Of a stretch of 60,000 bases of DNA, positions 37,864-50,355 are shown piece by piece. The notes under the pieces were generated by a model, which saw only the letters and a list, made by a program, of their open reading frames with translations, made no database searches and was not told the DNA's origin. The translations under genes and the position numbers were made by a program. Position 1 is the stretch's first letter. The number at the start of each line of letters is the position of its first letter. The DNA comes from Membranipora membranacea (Eukaryota > Bryozoa > Gymnolaemata > Cheilostomatida > Membraniporidae): the NCBI GenBank assembly GCA_914767715.1, contig OU612075.1, positions 2,296,001-2,356,000 of the forward strand, in the 5' to 3' direction.

Positions 37864-38791
37864 TTAATAAAGTCCATCTGAAAAAGAAACAGAATGAAAT
37901 AACTCAGGTTCTAATGCCATAATGTTAATTTCATTTGTTGGCGGCTTTTTATTTGTATGAATAACTAGTCAGAGGACATTCAAATAAAAGCTGCAGTTAC
38001 TAAATGCAAATGAGATGCAAGCTATGGATAATTGTCATAAGAATTTGTTTTACTCCAGGCAGATATACTTACAGCTCTTGCGGTTATATCCAGTGGCACG
38101 GTGTCCATATCCGTATCCGGTAGCGCGACGTCCATATCCGTATACGCGGTTGTAAGCTGGGACGGTTCTGGTGACCTCGTAGGAGTGGCTGGCAGACTTG
38201 TCTTGACCGTACTTGTTGGTGTACTCAACGCTGTAGCTTCCGCTGGCAACGACCTTCTTGGCTGGGTAAGCTACACGACGTCCGTACCCGCGGTTGTAGA
38301 GTCCGTATCCCTTGTTGTATCCGTTTTATCCACGGTTGTAGAGTCCGTATCCCTTGTTGTATCCGTTGTTGTATCCGTATCCACGGTTGTAAACTCCGTA
38401 GGCGGACTTGGCAACCTCGTAGGAGGCGCTGCTGGAGCTGCTGTCGTAACTGCAACACAAACCAATGTAGTCTCTTACTGAAATTAGTTGTCCTCCGACA
38501 AATTAAGACAATGGTGATAGGTTCATCAGTAAATGAATAGCTTTCAGAATCATAAGAATGAATGCGTTACCTTAAGAGTAATTACAGGTCATGCCAGCAC
38601 TGCTAAACCTCTAAGCATCCAATTCTTTTCTTCACAATTTTAATTTTGCCCTGTTGTCAGTGAATAATTTTAAATGAATGAATAATTCAGAATGATGTAA
38701 AATTGTATAGGGTTGCATTATTAGGAATGTAAACTTACCCGGCAGCGGCGGCGATCGCAATGATGGCGACGAGGGCGATGAGACACTTCAT
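37864..38791 (-). CDS. GY3: secreted Gly/Tyr-rich repeat protein, 147 aa
   Basis: Minus-strand exons 38739-38791, 38073-38449 and 37864-37877 (444 nt, 147 residues plus stop). The start MKCLIALVAIIAIAAAAG is a signal-peptide-like leader. The mature protein has the shared SYEVAKSAYGVYNRGY block, YNKGYGLYNRGY repeats, KKVVASGSYSVEYTNKYG and a C-terminal GRRATGYGYGHRATGY stretch. It ends YGLY from the 14-nt coding exon. Compared with GY1 it differs by a few repeat-unit insertions and deletions, as expected from slippage between near-identical GGATAC-type codons. The TATA box is at 39150-39156 and AATAAA (minus) at 37730-37735. Same unknown family as GY1, GY2 and GY4. Confidence 0.82.
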
Positions 38792-39061
38792 GATTTGGAC
38801 TGAAAAAAAGCAAAGAAAATTAAAAGAAAATGTGTTGTTATCATTCATAATCTGGAGAATATCAAATTTATAAATGGAAAAGCAGCATTGACAAGATTCT
38901 TATTTAAATTTTTTATTTCTGTTATAAGTTAGCATGCATATGTTAATCGATGTGATGAGTTCCACAGCTGTATATATTTATAAGTTTTATCGATCAACAC
39001 TCTATTTTCTAACACATGTATCTTTTTCAACACAATATTTTACAGGTTGTAGTTGAGTTCT

Positions 39062-39215
39062 AGGTCTACTTACTCGGTTTGAGGTGATCAGTTGATCTGT
39101 TTCTCTGCGGGTTAAAGTCAGGAATGATTTTCTCTGGCTCTCCTTATCCTTTTATACTGCAGCAGCTGCCTCTATCAACATGTTCATTACCCTGACAACA
39201 CCTTGTTCCGTTAAA
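39062..39215 (-). promoter_or_regulatory. GY3 core promoter and 5' UTR exon
   Basis: Minus-strand TATAAAA at 39150-39156 with the conserved upstream words GTTGTCAGGGTAATGAAC and CAGCTGCTGCAG. About seven bases (the GTGATAAT part) are missing compared with GY1 and GY2. The leader TCATTCCTGACTTTAACCC follows. Confidence 0.6.
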
Positions 39216-39600
39216 ACTGCTAATGGAAAAAAAACCATTGATATTAATTCGGGTATCACTGGTATTATTTGGTTTATTATCATAGCTGCTCTTGACAAAA
39301 TACCTAGTTATCCCACCAGTATAATAATCGTGCATCCTGTAATCTGCAAGATTATTATGTATTGGTGAGATGGTTGTATATCCTCTTGAATCATATCATG
39401 CTGTGATTCACTGGAGGGGATGATAATAAAACACTCCAGTTCAAGTTTAGCAGAAAATGATGGGGGTACTTTGCTAGTCAATCCCAAAAGCCTTACACTA
39501 TAAGTCAGGTAAGATTTAGCCTTTCAACACACCCAACATACTTGCCAAGTGATTCAAATTCAAAAGTGGGAGATTTAAATTTACAGCGATACTGCACTGC

Positions 39601-39734
39601 ATTGCGGTGCTTCGAGAGTGCGAAGCGCCCGGGTTGTCCACCTGGGGGTTTAGGGGCGGTTCAAACCCCAAACAGGGTCCGGGGCATAGCCTCGTCTGAT
39701 GATGCTCTGAGAGCGTTTCTAGCCACTAGAAATG
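39601..39734. repeat. GC-rich repeat with hairpin, turn 2
   Basis: Same element as 13561-13692. The stem arm reads CGAAGCGCC here, so one pair becomes G-T. Confidence 0.4.
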
Positions 39735-39965
39735 GTTAAAAGGCTAAAACATATATTTGACCCCAAATAATTTCAAACTGATACACTTTAAACACTTACC
39801 ATCAACACATGGGCCCCTGGGACTTACATGCCCTTACGTTACCAATGTCCAGAATCAGTCACACCATTGACTATATTAGTCTGAATTTTAATGAAACAGG
39901 TAAATTTTTTTAACATTATTGAATAGCACAATTCCTTTTAATTTTATGTGCAAAGACCTTACCTT

Positions 39966-42900
39966 ACCATGTAAGGCCAATAACCCTAACACGTACGCTG
40001 TGTTTCATAGGGTGGCAATGGTGGATTTGAATGTGCTGTGGGATGAGAGAACACAACTCCGAGTAGTGAATAGCGGGCTATCTAATTAGCGCCATCGACC
40101 CATTCTTTTTTGGGGATGGTGAGATGGCGCAATCGGTTAGCGCGCTTGCTATTCACTGCCAGGCGATTAGTGCCGCAGGAGTTGTGGGTTCAACTCCCAC
40201 TGGGGGAGCTTTCATTGTTGATTGTTCCAGCCCCCAGCACCCTCGGGTGTATACCTCTCCTGTGTACTTGTCTACTGACTGACTCATGGAAAGACATGTG
40301 ACAGCATGGAAAGACATGCTGACAAGCTGGAAAGACAGCTAAAACCTACTACAAGGGGCCCCAGCAATGGGCCATGTAAGGCCAATAACCCTAACACGTA
40401 CGCTGTGTTTCATAGGGTGGCAATGGTGGATTTGAATGTGCTGTGGGATGAGAGAACACAACTCCGAGTAGTGAATAGCGGGCTATCTAATTAGCGCCAT
40501 CGACCCATTCTTTTTTGGGGATGGTGAGATGGCGCAATCGGTTAGCGCGCTTGCTATTCACTGCCAGGCGATTAGTGCCGCAGGAGTTGTGGGTTCAACT
40601 CCCACTGGGGGAGCTTTCATTGTTGATTGTTCCAGCCCCCAGCACCCTCGGGTGTATACCTCTCCTGTGTACTTGTCTACTGACTGACTCATGGAAAGAC
40701 ATGTGACAGCATGGAAAGACATGCTGACAAGCTGGAAAGACAGCTAAAACCTACTACAAGGGGCCCCAGCAATGGGCCATGTAAGGCCAATAACCCTAAC
40801 ACGTACGCTGTGTTTCATAGGGTGGCAATGGTGGATTTGAATGTGCTGTGGGATGAGAGAACACAACTCCGAGTAGTGAATAGCGGGCTATCTAATTAGC
40901 GCCATCGACCCATTCTTTTTTGGGGATGGTGAGATGGCGCAATCGGTTAGCGCGCTTGCTATTCACTGCCAGGCGATTAGTGCCGCAGGAGTTGTGGGTT
41001 CAACTCCCACTGGGGGAGCTTTCATTGTTGATTGTTCCAGCCCCCAGCACCCTCGGGTGTATACCTCTCCTGTGTACTTGTCTACTGACTGACTCATGGA
41101 AAGACATGTGACAGCATGGAAAGACATGCTGACAAGCTGGAAAGACAGCTAAAACCTACTACAAGGGGCCCCAGCAATGGGCCATGTAAGGCCAATAACC
41201 CTAACACGTACGCTGTGTTTCATAGGGTGGCAATGGTGGATTTGAATGTGCTGTGGGATGAGAGAACACAACTCCGAGTAGTGAATAGCGGGCTATCTAA
41301 TTAGCGCCATCGACCCATTCTTTTTTGGGGATGGTGAGATGGCGCAATCGGTTAGCGCGCTTGCTATTCACTGCCAGGCGATTAGTGCCGCAGGAGTTGT
41401 GGGTTCCACTCCCACTGGGGGAGCTTTCATTGTTGATTGTTCCAGCCCCCAGCACCCTCGGGTGTATACCTCTCCTGTGTACTTGTCTACTGACTGACTC
41501 ATGGAAAGACATGTGACAGCATGGAAAGACATGCTGACAAGCTGGAAAGACAGCTAAAACCTACTACAAGGGGCCCCAGCAATGGGCCATGTAAGGCCAA
41601 TAACCCTAACACGTACGCTGTGTTTCATAGGGTGGCAATGGTGGATTTGAATGTGCTGTGGGATGAGAGAACACAACTCCGAGTAGTGAATAGCGGGCTA
41701 TTTAATTAGCGCCATCGACCCATTCTTTTTTGGGGATGGTGAGATGGCGCAATCGGTTAGCGCGCTTGCTATTCACTGCCAGGCGATTAGTGCCGCAGGA
41801 GTTGTGGGTTCAACTCCCACTGGGGGAGCTTTCATTGTTGATTGTTCCAGCCCCCAGCACCCTCGGGTGTATACCTCTCCTGTGTACTTGTCTACTGACT
41901 GACTCATGGAAAGACATGTGACAGCATGGAAAGACATGCTGACAAGCTGGAAAGACAGCTAAAACCTACTACAAGGGGCCCCAGCAATGGGCCATGTAAG
42001 GCCAATAACCCTAACACGTACGCTGTGTTTCATAGGGTGGCAATGGTGGATTTGAATGTGCTGTGGGATGAGAGAACACAACTCCGAGTAGTGAATAGCG
42101 GGCTATCTAATTAGCGCCATCGACCCATTCTTTTTTGGGGATGGTGAGATGGCGCAATCGGTTAGCGCGCTTGCTATTCACTGCCAGGCGATTAGTGCCG
42201 CAGGAGTTGTGGGTTCAACTCCCACTGGGGGAGCTTTCATTGTTGATTGTTCCAGCCCCCAGCACCCTCGGGTGTATACCTCTCCTGTGTACTTGTCTAC
42301 TGACTGACTCATGGAAAGACATGTGACAGCATGGAAAGACATGCTGACAAGCTGGAAAGACAGCTAAAACCTACTACAAGGGGCCCCAGCAATGGGCCAT
42401 GTAAGGCCAATAACCCTAACACGTACGCTGTGTTTCATAGGGTGGCAATGGTGGATTTGAATGTGCTGTGGGATGAGAGAACACAACTCCGAGTAGTGAA
42501 TAGCGGGCTATCTAATTAGCGCCATCGACCCATTCTTTTTTGGGGATGGTGAGATGGCGCAATCGGTTAGCGCGCTTGCTATTCACTGCCAGGCGATTAG
42601 TGCCGCAGGAGTTGTGGGTTCAACTCCCACTGGGGGAGCTTTCATTGTTGATTGTTCCAGCCCCCAGCACCCTCGGGTGTATACCTCTCCTGTGTACTTG
42701 TCTACTGACTGACTCATGGAAAGACATGTGACAGCATGGAAAGACATGCTGACAAGCTGGAAAGACAGCTAAAACCTACTACAAGGGGCCCCAGCAATGG
42801 GCCATGTAAGGCCAATAACCCTAACACGTACGCTGTGTTTCATAGGGTGGCAATGGTGGATTTGAATGTGCTGTGGGATGAGAGAACACAACTCCGAGTA

Positions 42901-43096
42901 GTGAATAGCGGGCTATCTAATTAGCGCCATCGACCCATTCTTTTTTGGGGATGGTGAGATGGCGCAATCGGTTAGCGCGCTTGCTATTCACTGCCAGGCG
43001 ATTAGTGCCGCAGGAGTTGTGGGTTCAACTCCCACTGGGGGAGCTTTCATTGTTGATTGTTCCAGCCCCCAGCACCCTCGGGTGTATACCTCTCCC
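39966..43096 (+). repeat. Tandem array of near-identical 405-bp repeats, ~7.7 copies
   Basis: The sequence starting CCATGTAAGGCCAATAACCC recurs every 405 bases (39966, 40371, 40776, 41181, 41586, 41991, 42396, 42801), and the last copy breaks off at about 43096. I see only two substitutions between copies: C at 41407 inside the B box, and T at 41702. In the first 28.8 kb unit the corresponding place (near 13920, accttaccttaggtcagg) has no array, so it is an insertion or expansion specific to this turn. A short internal repeat, TGGAAAGACA, occurs three times per unit. Open frames of 62-63 codons in each copy are by-products of the repetition. Confidence 0.95.
40112..42946 (+). ncRNA. Seven tandem candidate Pol III units with tRNA-like heads (SINE-like, ~405 nt each)
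   Basis: Units: 40112-40516, 40517-40921, 40922-41326, 41327-41731, 41732-42136, 42137-42541 and 42542-42946. Each starts right after a T6 run. An A-box-like TGGCGCAATCGG (40125-40136 in unit 1) lies close to the start, and the B box GGTTCAACTCC (40187-40197) follows ~50 bases later. A D-arm-like stem GCGC/GCGC and a T-arm-like GTGGG-TTCAACT-CCCAC can fold. From the B box to the unit end there is no run of four Ts until the terminal TTTTTT. The acceptor ends do not pair, so it is tRNA-derived and not a tRNA gene. An eighth head (42947-43096) is truncated without its terminator. Transcription is inferred, not shown. Confidence 0.5.
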
Positions 43097-45285
43097 GTCA
43101 GGTGGCTAGATTTACCAATAAGATTTCAAGAGTGCATGTGATTTGTACACTTTGTGTTTGTCTCTGTTTATCATTGGCTGACTTTTTTTACCGCTAAAGT
43201 CGATGATCACGCTGTGCTTGTCTCAGTCATATTAATTAGCACCCTTTATCTCTAACTAGCTAGATAACAGTAGGTTGTTCAAGAAAAATCGACCATCTTT
43301 CTAAATATGTATAGTTTTTTATTAGGGTGCATCAGCTTTATTGAGAACAGACACTTTCAACATTTACATGCTAGTAGTGTGGAACTTGTTACAAACTTAG
43401 CTCATAGGACACAGTCATGTAATATTGGTAACCAACAGTTTATTGCACGCTTCTCCAATGATATAAAGTACCGCTATTTCTTGCGTAGCGGGTGGGTAGT
43501 AACGGAAATCAACATTAATTTAGATCTGGATCATTATTCCCTAAGAGCATGTTTTTAGGCAGCTGCTTGTTAATGTACATAAAAGCCTCTGCAGCTTTTT
43601 TACCGCAATTTTTCTGAGCTCTCTTTGTCTTTTAGCCATAGTGATACATTCTAAATGGTACACTTTGGGGCGTACACTAACAACTAGTTAATGGCAGATG
43701 CTCAATTCATATAAATATACAACTCACCGAATTACACTATTCTACCTCTGAATCGACAACCATCAAAGTAATTTAATCCTCATCGACCTGTCCTGTTACG
43801 GTGATATCGAACCTAGAGATAGACAAAAACATGGGTGAGAGACAACGTCATGATAAGGTAATGTAATGTAATACATAAAATTCCTCATACTCACAATCTC
43901 TACTAGGATTCACATTACGCGTAACCACATTCATCTAAACTTGTTCACAACAATAGGCTTAAGCAGTATAAAAAGCGCCTTTCATTGTCCAATGATGTTG
44001 ATGTTTCCATTCAATTCTACACTATCGATTAAGCAAGCACCTGAATGATAGAAGCTTATTAAATGTCCTTTTAAGAGAAGGCGCATAAACTTGCAAGCAG
44101 CGCAGTTTCGTTTTCTATTCATTAACCAATCGCTTTTACTTAGGTTAGTTGTGCAGAGCTTCTTTGGCAACCAATTTTCAGATAGTACTAATCCAATGAG
44201 GGATATTTTTTAACTTTAAAGCCAGTGAAGGACAGTTACTTAAGTTACCTTGAATCCATCTGACACTCTTTAACTGTTGGGAAAAGAAGTGAGAGGAAGG
44301 AAAGTTCTGAAGGTCATTGCAAGTGTTTCAATCCTCCGTAAGTCTCTGCCTTTTTCATCTTAGAAACCTTGCAATGCAGTGTCTAGGAATCCTGAGTATC
44401 AAACTTGTTCAGAGGGATGGTTAAGGGCACCTCTAACTGCTTAGTTTAGGCAGTTGTGGTTCTACACTATCCCTTTGTGCTGATATTAGAGGGGCACTAA
44501 ATTCCACCCCTAGTGAATAAGATTGATATGAGTGGGGAATTTCAGTCTTTGACTGTTATATATATTTAGCACTGAGGACACATTCTATTCATACATTCTA
44601 ATCATACATTCTATTCCTACACATGTTTTGTCTGTTATAATAATCCCTTATTATATGCTACGACTGTAACTATTTTTAGCAAGCTTACACCCTTCCCTCT
44701 TACAACTTGTGAGACTTCATGTTTGCTAGCGGGGACGAGACTAAACGCACTGATTATTTTTACTGATATATACATTAAATCTTTGTAACTCTGTTAGTTT
44801 TAGTTAGATAGTTAGTACACAATAAAATCATAGTATAGTTGATAAACAACACATTTTTATGCCTGGCTGGTAGCCTTGATTTAAACTGACTTTTCGACTG
44901 GCAGGTTGCCGTTAAGCCTTACGCGTTCATCAGAACAAGTTGGAGATCGGGAATAATTATGCCACGCCCATGCTGGCCTGACAAGATAGAATTTCCCGAC
45001 ACCTAGATCAAGGATGATCCAATTTTTGCCTGCATTCAGGTTTTGAGCCGCCGCCGGCTCACCATTAGAATGGGAATGACCAAACTGCAGGCTAATTGTA
45101 TCATACTCGACCTAAGAAGACCCTGTAAAATGCAAGGTTTTTTTCAAATGTCAAGGTCAAGATTCTTAATACTCTAATAATCTTAATTGATTTAATTGTG
45201 AAGCATTACTCTCTGGTGTTTTTTGAGTTGATTGTTCTATACCAAATAAAGCAAATAAAGCCTTGTTTTATAGTCAGAGACAGGG
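43097..45285. other. Intergenic between the 405-bp array and TRIM D
   Basis: Diverged copy of 13925-16485 lacking the ~390-bp stretch found there. No coding gene seen. It precedes the TRIM D start codon and should hold its promoter. Confidence 0.5.
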
Positions 45286-48200
45286 ATGGCGTACACCGCT
45301 CAGGCTAATAGGGGAGATGTCATATCATGTGGAACTTGTCTTGAGGTAGAAGGTTTTGTCTTATTGAATCCGAAGCGTCTACCGTGTCAGCATATAGTCT
45401 GTGTTAGATGTCTAGAGGCGCAGAAGGAAGATGGAAAGATTATCAAGTGCTCCATATGCAAGTAAGTTCAAGTGATGGCCTCTGCAATAACCCAATGTTT
45501 GCATCAAGGTTCACTTTTGCAGGCTTATATACCTGTATTCACACTCCCTGCTGAATTTAGAAGCCAAGAGGAGGTTATACTCCGTTTGCTTTTAGTAACC
45601 CCACTTTATGACCTATTTTCCTGACGACCCATAACTTTGGGGGTTGCATACTATGGTCCTGTTACTCAAGACCAGCCTTATCTCAGTGGCCGCATAATTG
45701 TCTTAGAACCGTAGAGATAAGGTAACACAAGACTGATAAAACATGTCTGTGTTGTCATACTACAGATACTGCATACTGAAACAATTCAGCTGACTCCCAT
45801 TGCAGCTGTCTGAGAACTTAGACTAACCTAGCCAATGTGTTGGCTCAGTTTAGCCAATACATTGACTAAGTTGGCTAGGTTTAAATTACCCCCTTTCAAT
45901 TTGTTTGCTCTGTTACATACTGGTCAGGAGCATCCCTCCACATAAAAGCGAAGAGCTACAAAATTTGGACCAAATTTATAGGATCATTTCCATTAAATCT
46001 TTTATTACTGTACTTTATAAGAAAGCAGTATGAGATGACTATAGATGAGCTGCCGTTTGCTCAAGCGCAATGTGATTATTTCTGTGATCCTTGTATGAAG
46101 AAAGGAGTGCAGATTAAGACAGCTAAAGTATTCTGTACTGCATGTAAGAGGAAGTACTGCGCTGTGCATGAGGAGGTTTGTAATGGAGATAACCGCTGGT
46201 TCAAGAATAAAGGAATTTTGTCATGAGTGTGATTGTGACAGGCCTTACTGCAGTTTGCTCAAGTAAAATGGTCAAGTATTCTAGTGGTTTGTTGGGGTCA
46301 AGGTCTCCAAGGTGCCGTGTTTGGTCCACTTCAAAGTAATAAATCTAAATTTGGATTAAGCTGATATATCCAACAGCCTATGTTCAAAGAATGTTGAGTT
46401 GTCATCTCATTTTTAGCGAGAAGACAATTCTTTACCAACAATGGGAACAGAGCTTCATCATTGGATTATGAAATGACAAAAAACTATAACTGTACCCATC
46501 AGTGGGCTATAAGATAAGGAATTAGAGTGTGCCACCATTAAAAATTGGTGTTTTTTATCACATAGTCCACTCCTAGGTATGGAAACTCCATCAGATACCT
46601 TAACTGTGACATCGCCTCCGAACCTAGCCTGTCTTGACAAGTTCTGTTGGGTGGGTGTTCTCCCCCCTTTTTCAACAAAGCTTGTCAAGACAGGCTATTC
46701 TAAACTAATCTCAGTTGTATTTTAATAACCTCATTTTAGGCACACAATGACCTAAATGAACGTCATAAGATGATATCGATTGAGGCTTACAAAGAGTCAT
46801 TTTTGTCTGAAGAGCTGCGTTACTGTAAGAATCACAAATCAGAGCCGATTACCATTGGTTGCAACAGATGTTGGATATTGCTCTGTCCTCTCTGTATATC
46901 ATCAACTAGTAACTGTAGGACAGGTGAGCTGGCTTATTTTCCATCTTGTGACATTCAGATTCCTCTATCAGACTGTACAATAAAACTTAGCTTTGCGATG
47001 CAGACTTTTGGTGGCTTTACAACCATAAATAATGCTTCCTTTGAACCAATGACGACCCCTGTGTCACCAATCACCTTGTAGTGAATAACGAGCTGGCCAA
47101 CGAGTTATGGTATTGCATGAGCAATGAGACAAAGACAGCTTGTTGTTACCAGTCTTCTCTGAGTGTTTTTTATATCATTAATAGGTAGACCGCATAATTT
47201 GATGGCTTTGAGCGAGTTGGAAAAGGAGATCACACGGAATGTGCAGGCGCCTAAAAAGGTAGAGGATCAGTTTGAGGAGTTTTCTGCCATCGTCAAGGAG
47301 ACAGCATTGAGTCTAAGCCAATGGGACATTGATACAGAGCAATCTATCTCTGCTCTTCACAAAGCTAGAGATGAGCAGGTATTTTACTCTACCACCAACA
47401 AACGAAAATACTCAGAGATATGAGTTCGCCTGACAACAAATGCCATTTTCTGGGCTTTAAATAGTTTATTAATGCGCTTTCTGAATCCTCAGACTACGAG
47501 TGTGTTTCATCCTAGAAAGTAAAATGAATCCTAGATAAGAGTGCAGCAAGCAATCAGTTTTTGACGGAGGAGTTCGGTGCAACTATCCTAATCATTGATA
47601 TTCACCATCTTAACCAAGAGTGAAGCATGCTACTGCATGACTTTTCCATTGAGAGCTCATTAGTATGCCTGCATAGAGCTGTGGAACATGCATAGGGTTG
47701 GAACGGGAAGAATTTTGGAAATGAAATGTAAACAAGACCATTATTCTGTCTATTGATTGTAGCTAAGGGAGATAGCTTCCAGATATGCATCGCTAGAGGA
47801 TGAACAAAGAAGGTCAAGAGGTCGAGGTAAAGAACAGCTCTTGGAGTATCAGGAGAAGGCAGTGACGAAACTATCAGAACTACATGAGTATCTAAAAGTT
47901 ATGAGGCCGCAGAAACCTAAAAAACATGTGGTATATTTTCAGCTATTCCAGCTTGAGCTGTTGGCATTTCTGTTTTTTGATCATGATGTAGAATGGCATG
48001 ATGCTAAACTGGAAATTAGGATATTAGAGACACTGGGCCCCTCATTTTTTCTGATTATATATCTTATGACCTACCCCTTCTCCTTCTCCCCCCCCCCCCC
48101 CAAACCCCCAATCACCAACCTTGCTTAAGTTTCTTAAAGAGTTATCTCTCCCATATCCATGAGTAGACAACAACACATTAATTTAAATGTGTAAATACGT

Positions 48201-50355
48201 TCCCATATCCTCATTCATCATTTCAAGCCATTCTCATTTTCCACATTCCACTTCAGTAATTTTCAGATAATTTCTATTAGGAGATTGGGTGTGTAGGTAT
48301 CATCAAACCAGCAGTTGTGTTCCCTGGGCGATCAATGATATTTAATACATGAGATGTTCATAGGCTGATCAGGGTCGGGTCATCGTTTTATCATTATTGT
48401 GATGAAAGAATAGACATCTCTTACAGTCACCTGCTTTGCAATTTTTGCATTTTTAGGTCGATGTTATATATGCAAGAGGGTCATATCTGAAACAAATGGA
48501 TTCATTCAAAAAGATTGTTTTCCCTGGCATAACAATCAAGGGACTGCAAAAGTTTGTCATAACAGGTACGATTCGATAAATTGTAATCATTTAAGACCAA
48601 CTCCAAGATACTGCTCAACTCAACTCAACGCGCTTTCCAAACAATACTGCAGGTTTTTTATTGATTGTTCCACAGTTGTGCTCTCTGCCTCAAGAAAATA
48701 ACACAGCAGGTTATCCGGCTAGAACTGTTCATGAGGGGAATTTTCCATTTTTCTATTATATAAATACCACACAATATCCGATTTACTCCTTTTTGTGTTA
48801 TTTTCCTTTATGATAATGAACAATTTATTTGTGCAGAGACAAAGTTCAGAGATATTGAGATGAAGATTGAAGTTGCTGACGACTTCATTAATGCACCAAA
48901 AGGCGGATCAGCAGAAAAAAAGCCAACATTACCTCCAACTTCTCTTCAATTTGTGAAAAAGGTTGCTGTAAAAACCCAGCTAGAGTTTGTCATTGCCAAG
49001 GTTTCACATACGTGGGAAAGCGGAACAATGAAGTTGACAGAATCGATCAACATGGAAATGTAACGGCAGCATACATTAAACCTCCAGGATTCCCAGAATG
49101 TGTAACCGCTCATGAAGCCAGACTGTATATACTGGTGATGGGGAAATCTTACTCAGTCCATGTATACGGTCTGAACGGTACCCAGCTGCTCACCTGGAAA
49201 CACGGAGACAGAGACTCTAGCGTCAGTCTGGGTCTGGCTCTCACCATCGCGAACAATCAGCTTGTTATTGCTGACAGAACCTGGAGGAGTTTCCTTGTCT
49301 ACAGTCTGACTGGAGCACTGATGCGGAGTGTCACATGTGATCTCATCGGTGAGACAAAGGTATCTATGTGCTCTGCAGAGGGTAATTCGATCTTAGTAAC
49401 TAATAACAGTACCAAACCCCATCTATACAAATTTAATCTGACATCGGGAACTGTAGAATGGCGCTCAAATGAAACTGCTGAACCGTCAACGATTACGAGA
49501 TTAAAAGGAGAGTCTGCACTTGTTTGTGAAATCACCCACAGAAATCAGACAAAGCTCTTTGTTATAGACACCACTGCAGGTGAGCTAAGAGTTTGATTAA
49601 CGTAAATCGGCCTCAACTACAATTAAGTAATCCTACAGTCTGCCCTGCAGATAATACATGATGACGAACATTTTTAAACAATTTTCTTGAGAAACTCCCC
49701 TCAGGCAGATATCGCAGCCTTAAATACAGAACTGCCTGGGGTAAAGACTCATTCCTCAGACACTTGATTTTGATATTGCAAGATCTTTTTTAATCCACTA
49801 GAAGTCAGACTTTACTTTACTCATTTTGTTTATGTTTCTTTTTGGTATTCCCTACTCATGTAACAGTATAAACACTCAATCTCGCAGCATACCTAATGTT
49901 TGTGACAAAATAAACCAACCAACCAACCATTGATCTCGTCATGATATGGTCCCGGATATGGTATCAGAAATCAAGGCTGTCTAGGGTCCATCACTTTAAC
50001 TTAACTTGTAAAAGACCTGCCATAACAGTCTTAATCTCTCTAAAAATGTTCGGAGGAGTATCCGGCCCTAAAGTAATCTAAGGGGTTTGGGTTACAAACA
50101 GTGATGGTCATTTTTCCTTTCCCCAACATTCTATTCATGTTTCATTTAAAATAAAAAATCAGTAGTGCTCTCTTTGATAAGCTGTCTGTTTGAATGATCC
50201 TTCTAATATTTTAAGGAAAAGTCCTGAGAGAACTGGTCGATCCAGAGAATCGACCCTATGGCGGTGTTTATGACATTTGTCTTCATGGGGACACAGTTAT
50301 CATACCGAGAGAAAGAGAGAATGATGTTCTATGCTACAAGCTGAAATATGACTAA
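45286..50355 (+). pseudogene. TRIM-NHL-like, copy D, frameshifted in exon 7
   Basis: Nearly identical to copy B, ~28.8 kb downstream of it. Exons: 45286-45461, 46022-46175, 46740-46923, 47185-47378, 47763-47930, 48457-48565, 48837-49579 and 50216-50355. Exons 1-6 are open and encode RING, both B-boxes and the coiled coil. In exon 7 a run of A at about 48970-48975 has five As where copy B has six, which makes the exon 743 nt instead of 744. The shifted frame stops at 49061-49063, so the product would be ~403 residues without most of the propeller. Downstream of the shift the original frame is open, and it has Gln where copy B has a stop. A RING-B-box-coiled-coil protein without propeller could still act, possibly as a dominant-negative partner; that is speculation. 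A homopolymer base-calling error is the main alternative. Confidence 0.7.
46625..46697. repeat. 17-bp perfect inverted repeat in intron 2 of TRIM D
   Basis: Identical to the hairpin at 17825-17897. Confidence 0.8.

Noticed and set aside
40112-40205. True tRNA gene in each 405-bp unit
   Set aside because: D-arm and T-arm fold, but the 5' and 3' acceptor strands (GGTGAGA and TGGGGGA) do not pair and the anticodon arm is poor. A tRNA-derived head fits better.
39966-43096. CRISPR-like repeat array
   Set aside because: The period is 405 bases with no unique spacers, and the context is clearly a eukaryotic nuclear genome.
40110-43141. Repeated 62-63 codon open frames in the 405-bp array
   Set aside because: They recur only because the DNA repeats. 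They run through the tRNA-like head and Pol III boxes and show no protein features, so I treat them as non-coding.
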